DNA from: Thiotrichaceae bacterium
GTDB lineage: Bacteria > Pseudomonadota > Gammaproteobacteria > Thiotrichales > Thiotrichaceae
Reading direction: 5' to 3'
DNA: 9,317 bases
NCBI GenBank assembly: GCA_026992705.1
Contig: JALWYT010000013.1
Location: 1 to 9,317 of the forward strand
Shown here: in pieces, positions 1 through 5,788 of the stretch
Layout: each line of letters begins with the position of its first letter
Numbering within the stretch: the first letter of the stretch is position 1
The notes under the pieces: generated by a model
Seen by the model: the letters and a program-made list of their open reading frames with translations, nothing else
What the model was told of the DNA's origin: nothing
Database searches by the model: none
Made by a program: the position numbers and the translations under genes

Positions 1-1
1 A

Positions 2-364
2 AGCAATACACTTGATATAGATACCGCTATCAAACAATACAGTATCGACCCACAAAAACACCGCAACAACGGTTCAAGCTATTGGTTCCGTCAAGGACAA
101 AAGCCTGACACCTACTACCAGCACGCGGAAAAACTTAGTAAAAAACAACCCTTTAGCGATGTTTTTGAACTAGACGGAAAACTATACATCCTTGCTTACC
201 AAGACAGAAAGGAAGCAGAGACAGATAGCTTTGCATCCGTCAAAGATGAAATTATCGCCAAGCTCAAACAAGACTATATCGAAACCCAGCAACAAGTAAT
301 TGTCGATAAGATCAAGCAAGATTTTGCCAAACGAGTGGAGATTAATCCTGAGTTTCTTAAATAA
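2..364 (+). CDS. C-terminal part of a probable PpiC/SurA-type peptidyl-prolyl isomerase (partial)
   Basis: An open frame enters from the left edge and ends at TAA 362-364, giving the last 120 residues of a longer protein. Family resemblance suggests a parvulin-type peptidyl-prolyl cis-trans isomerase that helps fold exported proteins. The segment GSSYWFRQGQ, followed by PFSDVFELDGKLYILAYQDR, matches the way the end of a parvulin domain is usually built: a glycine-aromatic strand, then a 'pFs-vfe--g-y-i' strand and a 'v-d-re' strand. A charged, probably helical tail follows (SVKDEIIAKLKQ...), as in PrsA, SurA and EpsD-like proteins. The N-terminus, and so any signal peptide or membrane anchor, lies outside the window. 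The stop is 8 bp before the permease start, so the gene probably belongs to the same polysaccharide-export operon. PPIases of this type occur in exopolysaccharide loci. The assignment rests on pattern only; an unrelated periplasmic protein cannot be excluded. Confidence 0.6.
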   Translation, partial: SNTLDIDTAIKQYSIDPQKHRNNGSSYWFRQGQKPDTYYQHAEKLSKKQPFSDVFELDGKLYILAYQDRKEAETDSFASVKDEIIAKLKQDYIETQQQVIVDKIKQDFAKRVEINPEFLK

Positions 365-372
365 GAATCACG

Positions 373-1140
373 ATGAAACACTTCCCACTAATCATCGACC
401 TAACTCAGCGTGATTTAAAATCTCGTTATATTGGCACATCTTTGGGTAAATTTTGGTTATTGTTGCAGCCATTGATGCTTTTGCTGATTTATACCTTGGT
501 TTTTAGCAAAATCCTTAATATCCGTTTTGATCAGTCAGCACATTCAGCTAATTTTGCTTTTTATTTAATGGCAGGTTTGATGGCGTTTAATGGCTTCTCG
601 GAATCATTAACACGCTCTATCGGCATTCTTAATCAAAACCGTAATCTTTTGCTTAGTACTCCCTTGCCCGCTTGGGTTTTGCCGATTGTTCCTGTATTAA
701 GCAGCATGGTAATTGAGCTGATCACTCTCGTATTTTTTGTGCTGTTTTTTGTGATGATCGAGCAAAGTATTTCGCTTAATCTTTGGTTATACCCGCTTAT
801 TTTGTTAATCCGCTTACTTTTATCCCTAGCAGGTAGCTATTTTTTCAGCATTATTTCTATTTTTTTTAAAGACATCGGGCAAGCGTTGCCAATGCTTTTG
901 ACGCTATTGCTGTTTGTATCGCCTATTTTATATCCTTTTCAGAAAGTACCTAGCGAGTATCAACCTTTGTTTTTCTACAATATTTGCAGCCATTTAGTTG
1001 AAGCTTATCGCACGGTACTAATTACAGGTGATATTCCTTGGCTGTCTATTTTTACCCTACTTATCATCAGTTCTATGCTATGTTTCGCAACATTTAGCCT
1101 ATTTCAAAAACTGATTCCTTCGGCGAGGCGGGTGCTATGA
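373..1140 (+). CDS. wzm: ABC-2 type permease of a polysaccharide/O-antigen exporter (Wzm/KpsM/TagG family)
   Basis: This is the inner-membrane channel of an ABC exporter that moves a completed, lipid-linked glycan from cytoplasm to periplasm. The 255-residue length and the N-terminal pattern, with amphipathic 'DLTQRDLKSRYIGTSLGKFW' and then 'LLLQPLMLLLIYTLVFSKIL', are typical of ABC-2 polysaccharide permeases. About six hydrophobic segments can be seen, near residues 28-48, 60-80, 108-128, 138-165, 172-190 and 225-245. The late motif 'FVSPILYPFQKVP' is the usual 'sPi-yp---vP' loop of this family. The start ATG lies 8 bp after the preceding stop with only a weak purine-rich site (AATAAG). The stop overlaps the start of the ATPase gene by 4 bp (ATGA), so the two are translationally coupled. 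The exported glycan cannot be read from the sequence, so the wzm symbol is by family and by pairing with a Wzt-like ATPase. Confidence 0.9.
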   Translation: MKHFPLIIDLTQRDLKSRYIGTSLGKFWLLLQPLMLLLIYTLVFSKILNIRFDQSAHSANFAFYLMAGLMAFNGFSESLTRSIGILNQNRNLLLSTPLPAWVLPIVPVLSSMVIELITLVFFVLFFVMIEQSISLNLWLYPLILLIRLLLSLAGSYFFSIISIFFKDIGQALPMLLTLLLFVSPILYPFQKVPSEYQPLFFYNICSHLVEAYRTVLITGDIPWLSIFTLLIISSMLCFATFSLFQKLIPSARRVL

Positions 1141-2324
1141 AGCCTGTTGTTGCTGTTCAAAATATCAGCCTTGCTTATCGGCAGTACAGTAGCCCGAAAG
1201 AGGCTTTGCTGGAGTGGCTTTTCAAGAGCAAACGCCATCAAACATTTTATGCCTTAAAAGATATTAGTTTCAAGCTAGAGAAAGGCGAATCGCTGGGTAT
1301 TATCGGCAATAATGGAGCTGGTAAGAGCAGCCTATTGAAGCTGCTTGCTGGAAACTTACACGCCACTTCTGGCAAGCTACAGTTGCACGGCACGCACTCT
1401 GCTATTCTGGAACTTGGTACGGCTTTTCACCCTGATTTTAGCGGCTTGGAAAATGCCAAAATGGGCTTGCGATTATTGGGTATTGATAAACAGCAAATAC
1501 CCCACTATTTGCAGCAAGTGATTGATTTTTCAGAGCTGGGCGATTTTATTTATCAAGCAGTCAAAACTTATTCTTCTGGCATGACAGTGCGACTTGCCTT
1601 TGCCATCGCGGTTGTTATCCAGCCTGATATTCTGATTGTTGATGAGGCTTTATCCGTAGGCGACCAATATTTTCAGAAGAAATCACTGGATAAGATGCGA
1701 GACATTCTAAATCAGCAAGCGACCTTAATTTTCTGCTCCCATAATCTTTATCAAATCAAAGAGATGTGTACGCAAGCCATCTGGCTAGATCAAGGGAAAA
1801 TCCGCCTGCATGGTGAGGTTAATCAGGTTGTCGATGCTTATCAGGATGAATTGCGAGGTATTTCAAGCAACGCAGCCGCTACCACCGCTACACATTTCAT
1901 CAATAAACCCGCCTATATTAATGATATAAAACTCGAAGGTGGAAGCCGTGAAGATGATAAAATTATTTTTAGAACAGGCGAAACATTTAGCGTATTTACC
2001 GATATTATTGCTCAAGACATCCCGCAAAATGATATTCACCTTGGCTTAGTCATTCGCCGCAATGACGATATTCAGTGCTATGGCATCAGTACGCTGCACG
2101 ATAACATCCCGCTACAAAAGCAAAGCAATGGACACTACACTATCCGTTTTATTATCGAACAGCTTCCACTCCTTTCAGGAGATTACTGCCTAGAGGCGTG
2201 GCTAATCGACGCAAGCGGTATCCATATCTATGACTCCCGCGAACGCTGCTGCTACTTTACGGTTAGGCAAAAATCACAGCAGCAAGGGATCGGAATGGTT
2301 CAATTAGAGCATCGTTGGGAGTAA
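1137..2324 (+). CDS. wzt: ATPase of polysaccharide ABC exporter with C-terminal Wzt-type domain
   Basis: This cytoplasmic ATPase powers the permease encoded just upstream. The nucleotide-binding domain (about residues 1-238) has Walker A GNNGAGKSS at 57-65, the ABC signature YSSGM at 145-149, Walker B ILIVDE at 165-170 and the switch histidine H202 in CSHN. The segment LELGTAFHPDFSGLEN (91-106) is typical of KpsT/Wzt/TagH ATPases. Residues 240-255 are a small-residue linker. About 255-395 is an extra, beta-rich domain (for example 'GLVIRRNDD' and 'GDYCLEAWLID') of the type that in known O-antigen ATPases (Wzt of E. coli O8/O9a) recognises the modified non-reducing end of the glycan. The presence of this domain suggests a capped glycan that is recognised before export, which is inference. 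The ATG overlaps the permease stop; GAGG at 1125-1128 is a suitable ribosome site within the upstream gene. Confidence 0.92.
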   Translation: MKPVVAVQNISLAYRQYSSPKEALLEWLFKSKRHQTFYALKDISFKLEKGESLGIIGNNGAGKSSLLKLLAGNLHATSGKLQLHGTHSAILELGTAFHPDFSGLENAKMGLRLLGIDKQQIPHYLQQVIDFSELGDFIYQAVKTYSSGMTVRLAFAIAVVIQPDILIVDEALSVGDQYFQKKSLDKMRDILNQQATLIFCSHNLYQIKEMCTQAIWLDQGKIRLHGEVNQVVDAYQDELRGISSNAAATTATHFINKPAYINDIKLEGGSREDDKIIFRTGETFSVFTDIIAQDIPQNDIHLGLVIRRNDDIQCYGISTLHDNIPLQKQSNGHYTIRFIIEQLPLLSGDYCLEAWLIDASGIHIYDSRERCCYFTVRQKSQQQGIGMVQLEHRWE

Positions 2325-2347
2325 GATAGTATGAATACCAGTGTTTA

Positions 2348-2833
2348 ATGACCATAACTATTATGAAAAAGAAACAAGCTATCTATGCATTTGATATTCC
2401 CATTCGTTGTAAACCTTCTGCTTATCCAGAGGTTTTTGCTTCTCGAATGGCGGGCAGAGAAAAACGTCAACTTGGTGATTATTTTGGTTTAACAAATTTT
2501 GGAATCAATCTAACCTGTTTAAGACCAAAGGCGATATCGGCTTTGCGTCATGCTCATACTAAACAAGATGAGTTTATATACATTCTTCAAGGGCATCCAA
2601 TACTTAAAACAGAAGATGGTGACACTCAGCTGTCACCTAATATGTGTATTGGTTTTCCAGCGAATAGTGGTAATGCTAATCATCTAGTTAATGAAACATC
2701 AGAAGATGTGCTGTACCTTGAAATTGGAGATCGAACATTAGGTGATACAGCCATATACCCTGATGATGATATTCAAGCTGAGATGCTTGATGGTCATTGG
2801 GTATTTACTCATAAAAATGGTGAACCCTATTAA
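2348..2833 (+). CDS. Single-domain cupin protein of unknown substrate
   Basis: This 161-residue protein has one double-stranded beta-helix (cupin) domain. Likely metal ligands are visible: H68 and H70 in 'RHAHTKQDEFIYILQG', E75 in the same motif, and H112 in 'NANHLVNET'. 'PNMCIGFPAN' and 'YLEIGDR' are the usual strands of a cupin_2 group that I associate with COG3837 (uncharacterised cupin). A mononuclear metal site is therefore likely; the substrate is unknown. There are two possible starts: ATG 2348, and ATG 2363 (MKKKQAIYAF), which is the better beginning for a cytosolic protein. Neither has a clear Shine-Dalgarno sequence, so the start is uncertain. The gene follows the exporter ATPase on the same strand after 23 bp and may be read with it, but it looks more AT-rich and may be a separate acquisition. 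A sugar-modifying role (epimerase or isomerase cupins occur in glycan loci) is possible but not shown. Confidence 0.8.
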   Translation: MTITIMKKKQAIYAFDIPIRCKPSAYPEVFASRMAGREKRQLGDYFGLTNFGINLTCLRPKAISALRHAHTKQDEFIYILQGHPILKTEDGDTQLSPNMCIGFPANSGNANHLVNETSEDVLYLEIGDRTLGDTAIYPDDDIQAEMLDGHWVFTHKNGEPY

Positions 2834-2939
2834 AAATAAATTTTAGATATTTACTAATTGAGTCACCCTCTTTGATTAATAATAGACAGATAATTGCTTT
2901 TCCTAATTATTGAATTATAAACAGTTTTTACATTACTCT

Positions 2940-3698
2940 TTAATCATCATAGTCGATAGGTTTTTTAGAAAATACTTTCTGTCCTGTGAACATAGCTGAT
3001 ATTAGACCAGATTGCTCTCTAATTTCAGATATGATCACTGCAGCAATATGTAAGAATATTGCTATTAAAAGAAGATAAAATGCATAAACATGTAACGTAA
3101 TAAATGGCTTTCTAAAATCACGCATTTCTTTATAAGCGTTTGGATCAATATTTTTTTTCGAACCAGGAGTGACTTCCCTGATTTTGCCATTTTCATCTGT
3201 TACTGCCACCCATGCTGCAATTTTATTACCAAAAGGAGGAAAATAAAGATCTGTTCCTGCTAATACCAATCCTGTAATAGCTTGCATTGTGAGTAATGTA
3301 AATAATGCAGTAATCATAATTCTAGCAATAGGATTGTGTCCTAAATAATGAGGTGGGGTACCGACTTTTGTTTCTTTTATAAAAGTTCTTAGAGATTTTT
3401 GATATTTTTTACCAAAAGGAAGGATTGCTTTCCAATTACTATATTTATTGCTAGAAAAGAGAACAATGATACGTATAAAAAGATTAAACACAAAAATATA
3501 GCCAATGTAAACATGTATCGTTTTTAATAATATCTTCCCTTCTGGACTAATACCGAAGCTTTTATTATAAAGTATAACTAACCCCACAAAAATAAGTCCT
3601 ATGATACTGATGAAATTAACCCAGTGGAAAATTCTAACTGACTTGCTCCAGACATAATAAGGTTGTAATAGTTCTTGATTTATTATTGACTCTTTCAT
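2940..3698 (-). CDS. Membrane cytochrome b (hydrogenase/thiosulfate-reductase type b subunit, cytochrome b561-like)
   Basis: This 252-residue integral membrane protein probably binds two b-type haems and passes electrons between the quinone pool and a partner redox protein. The N-terminal 'YVWSKSVRIFHW' is the hallmark of Ni/Fe-hydrogenase b-type cytochromes and the wider cytochrome b561 domain. Candidate haem ligands are H25, H62, H203 and H217, each inside a hydrophobic segment (about 24-45, 58-82, 124-147 and 198-224). A long loop of about 50 residues (150-198), including 'FPPFGNKIAAWV', 'NAYKEMRDFRKPF' and many charged residues, separates the third and fourth helices. 'GHNPIARI' (120-127) also fits the family. 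AAGAG upstream of the ATG (within 3705-3710) serves as ribosome site. No hydrogenase, cytochrome c or molybdoenzyme gene is adjacent, so the partner is unknown. The gene is convergent with the cupin gene. Confidence 0.85.
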   Translation of the reverse strand: MKESIINQELLQPYYVWSKSVRIFHWVNFISIIGLIFVGLVILYNKSFGISPEGKILLKTIHVYIGYIFVFNLFIRIIVLFSSNKYSNWKAILPFGKKYQKSLRTFIKETKVGTPPHYLGHNPIARIMITALFTLLTMQAITGLVLAGTDLYFPPFGNKIAAWVAVTDENGKIREVTPGSKKNIDPNAYKEMRDFRKPFITLHVYAFYLLLIAIFLHIAAVIISEIREQSGLISAMFTGQKVFSKKPIDYDD

Positions 3699-3817
3699 AT
3701 TTTACTCTTATTTATTACTATAAACCTGTGAACTCAATCATTTATTGTATTTTAGATTACTTGCTCTGTTTTGAGTAATTTAGATGAGAAGTATTAAGTA
3801 AAACTTAAGAGTCGTTA

Positions 3818-4242
3818 TTAAGCCTTCTTTTTTTCTATAATCATCGTTTTAACAAGATATTTCCCATGCAGAAAGCTAAATACAATGACATCTAGAACAT
3901 ACAATCATAAATTATTAAGTTAGAAGATAGTGCATGGATTTCTTCCCAAAGCTCTTTAACATAATTCCTCGTACTTATAGTTACTTTCGCCTTCATCATC
4001 AGCTATTGTAATAGAAGTAAATGAATAATAATAATTATTATTATTATCATATGAATATTCTCTTTCTAAGCTATAAGGTCTTAATCTAGAGATATGATTA
4101 CTATATTAATAATACAATTAACCATATAGCTTTCTACTAAATTAGAACTAATATAATATTTAGAAATATTATCTTCATTTAAATAATAGTGATATTGATT
4201 AATAAATACTAAATAATAGCAAGCAATAGTTCTTAATTTATT
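3818..4242 (-). pseudogene. Probable remnant of a frameshifted gene of unknown function
   Basis: The 561 bp between the cytochrome b gene and lpxB hold no intact gene. On the minus strand, however, four open stretches follow one another in alternating frames with small overlaps: 4242-4084 (53 codons, ends VNCIINIVIISLD), 4105-3959 (49 codons, contains RPYSLEREYSYDNNNNNYYY), 3999-3892 (36 codons, contains NYVKELWEEIHALSSN) and 3904-3821 (28 codons, ends LHGKYLVKTMIIEKKKA, stop 3820-3818). In DNA this AT-rich, runs free of TAA and with protein-like composition are unexpected by chance. Joined by three frameshifts they would give one protein of about 140-150 residues. I do not recognise the product. 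There is no convincing start codon at the upstream end, which begins about 18 bp after the lpxB stop. The alternative is that the pattern is coincidence in low-complexity DNA. The third piece on its own could also be a 35-residue ORF starting ATGATG near 3994. Confidence 0.4.
4024..4045. repeat. AAT/ATT trinucleotide microsatellite forming a perfect palindrome
   Basis: Units of AAT switch to units of ATT at the centre, giving a 22-bp perfect palindrome (11-bp arms). It lies inside the putative gene remnant, where on the minus strand it codes for the asparagine-then-tyrosine run. Such tracts are prone to replication slippage and may have helped to break the frame. Confidence 0.75.
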
Positions 4243-4259
4243 TCATTAGTAATCCTAAA

Positions 4260-5408
4260 CTAAAAGTTAGATATGTTAAAAGAGATAATTGCTCTTGCTG
4301 CTGCCTCACTTGCATTTTGTTTTAATTGTTTGTGTATTTCTAAAAAGCGTTGCTGTCGATAGCTAGCTTTATCGGTTTCATTCAGTAAAGCATTTATTTC
4401 GGTTAGGATATTTTCAGGGGTTACCTGTTCCTGTAATAACTCTGGCACTAGGCGTTCATTGGCTAAATTATTGGGCAAGGTAAAATAATTCACTTTAAAC
4501 ATCTTAAAGAAGCGAATAATCGTTATGGTTATCGCGGATAATTTATAGGCAGCAACCATTGGACGATTTAGTAGCATACCTTCTAGCACGGCTGTTCCCG
4601 ATGCAAGTAAGACAATATCAGCAGCTTGCATGGCTAAGCGGGATTGTCCGTCAATTAATTTCAATGCTAGTTTTGGGGCAATTTCAGCTTTTATTGCTTC
4701 AAATTGTGAATACGTTTTTGAATTTGCCATTGGGGCAATCAGCAATAAATCAGGGTATTGTTTTTGCAAAAGCATGGCTGCTCGCAAAAAAGGTTTACTT
4801 AATCGCTTAATTTCACCACTGCGACTACCCGGTAGTATTGCCATTATTTTTTTATCAAGCGGCAAAGCAAGCTGTTCTCTTGCAGGTTTCTGCTGAGCGG
4901 ATAAGGGAATTTCATCTGCTAGAGGGTGCCCGACAAATTGAGCATTGATTTGATGCCTTTTATAAAACTGAACTTCAAAGGGGAATAGCGTTAGCATTAG
5001 GTCAATATTACCCACCATTTTTTTAACCCGCTTTTCCCGCCACGCCCAAACAGAGGGGCTAACATAATGCACCGTTGAAACACCTGTTTTATGCAAACTT
5101 GCTTCCAAGGCTAAATTAAAATCAGGGGCATCTATGCCAATAAATACATCAGGTGGGGATGCAGTCCAGTGTTTGATTAACTGCTTTCTTATTTTAAGTA
5201 ATTCAAATAAACGCGATAACACTTCGGCAAAGCCCATTACCGACAGTCTTTCCATTGGGTATAAGCAATCACAGCCTGCTTGTTCCATCTCAGCCCCACC
5301 AATCCCCTCAATCATAAGATTAGGATAGTGTTTTTTAAGCGATAAAATTAAGCGAGCACCTAAAATATCACCTGAAACTTCACCTGCGACAATTGCTATT
5401 TTTTTCAT
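4260..5408 (-). CDS. lpxB: Lipid-A-disaccharide synthase
   Basis: This enzyme condenses UDP-2,3-diacylglucosamine with lipid X (2,3-diacylglucosamine 1-phosphate) to form the lipid A disaccharide, at the cytoplasmic face of the inner membrane (GT19 glycosyltransferase). At 382 residues it is a full-length family member. Family motifs in order: 'VAGEVSGDILGARL' at 7-20, 'GIDAPDFNLALE' at 91-102, 'YVSPSVWAWR' at 115-124, 'FVGHPLAD' at 158-165, 'LPGSRSGEI' at 192-200, 'LLASGTAVLEGML' at 267-279, and 'NYFTLPNNLA' at 307-316. The ATG at 5408 gives the expected N-terminus, but only 22 bp separate it from a strong terminator hairpin and no good Shine-Dalgarno sequence is present. lpxD, fabZ and lpxA, its usual neighbours, are absent here. 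Downstream there is only degraded, AT-rich sequence. The gene proves an LPS-making, Gram-negative host. Confidence 0.97.
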   Translation of the reverse strand: MKKIAIVAGEVSGDILGARLILSLKKHYPNLMIEGIGGAEMEQAGCDCLYPMERLSVMGFAEVLSRLFELLKIRKQLIKHWTASPPDVFIGIDAPDFNLALEASLHKTGVSTVHYVSPSVWAWREKRVKKMVGNIDLMLTLFPFEVQFYKRHQINAQFVGHPLADEIPLSAQQKPAREQLALPLDKKIMAILPGSRSGEIKRLSKPFLRAAMLLQKQYPDLLLIAPMANSKTYSQFEAIKAEIAPKLALKLIDGQSRLAMQAADIVLLASGTAVLEGMLLNRPMVAAYKLSAITITIIRFFKMFKVNYFTLPNNLANERLVPELLQEQVTPENILTEINALLNETDKASYRQQRFLEIHKQLKQNASEAAARAIISFNISNF

Positions 5409-5430
5409 GCTATGAGTATATGATATTCAT

Positions 5431-5460
5431 AAAAAAAGCGGGCTCAATGCCCGCTTTTTT
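5431..5460 (-). terminator. Strong intrinsic terminator hairpin, functional in either direction
   Basis: The arms 5432-5443 and 5449-5460 pair perfectly over 12 bp (A/T tract plus GCGGGC core) around the 5-nt loop TCAAT, with T runs on both strands. It is best read as the end of the minus-strand unit 6895-5553. Because it ends just 22 bp before the lpxB ATG, it also lies in the lpxB leader, unless lpxB is transcribed from a promoter overlapping the hairpin. Confidence 0.9.
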
Positions 5461-5552
5461 ATTAGCGCTTCACCTTGTTTATACACTTTTATAAGGGAAC
5501 AAGAGAGTTAATCAGTGAGGGATAATACAATGATTTAAAACTTTTCAGCAAA

Positions 5553-5747
5553 TTATGCGACCCACTTTTTATAAGCTTCTGTATCACCTTCTTTTGCTGC
5601 GGCATAACCCGCTTCATAAGCTTCAGTAATACGCTGCTCTTCACGCTCTGGCATACATAGGTAGCCACACTGCCAGCCTAAGATGAACTCATTGTCAGTG
5701 TTAGCTTCTTCCATTTTTACAGTCGTATCATAATATTCACGGTTCAT
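5553..5747 (-). CDS. Small acidic protein of 64 residues, unknown function
   Basis: This small soluble protein is not recognised as a named family. Visible features: an N-terminal MNREYYDTTVKMEEANTD, then 'EFILGWQCGYL', two cysteines (in WQCGYLC), and a helical C-terminus 'ITEAYEAGYAAAKEGDTEAY' ending KKWVA. The GYAAAKEG pattern is common in short helical repeats, with no signal peptide and no membrane segment. Three starts in one frame are possible: TTG 5765, ATG 5753 and ATG 5747. The GAGG on the minus strand at 5759-5756 is 8 nt from ATG 5747 but only 2 nt from ATG 5753, so 5747 is preferred. It lies 41 bp downstream of the TrpD-like gene, in the same direction and before a shared terminator, so the two are almost certainly co-transcribed. 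It may be a partner or regulator of that enzyme (inference). Paired cysteines could bind metal or form a disulfide. Confidence 0.8.
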   Translation of the reverse strand: MNREYYDTTVKMEEANTDNEFILGWQCGYLCMPEREEQRITEAYEAGYAAAKEGDTEAYKKWVA

Positions 5748-5755
5748 TGTCATTT

Positions 5756-5759
5756 CCTC
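5756..5759 (-). promoter_or_regulatory. Shine-Dalgarno site that decides the start of the 64-aa gene
   Basis: On the minus strand this reads GAGG, followed by AAATGACA and then ATG at 5747. The spacing of 8 nt fits the ATG at 5747 and argues against the in-frame ATG at 5753 and TTG at 5765. Confidence 0.6.
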
Positions 5760-5788
5760 AACCAAGAAGTTAATCTAAAAAAGTCTCT

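Noticed and set aside
2834..2939. Terminator between the convergent cupin and cytochrome b genes
   Set aside because: Only a weak A/T inverted repeat (ATAATT...AATTAT) near 2890-2915 is visible, with no GC core, so I do not call it.
4559..5328. Plus-strand open frames of 64-88 codons inside 4559-5328
   Set aside because: They lie wholly within lpxB on the opposite strand, have no ribosome sites, and lpxB is unambiguous.
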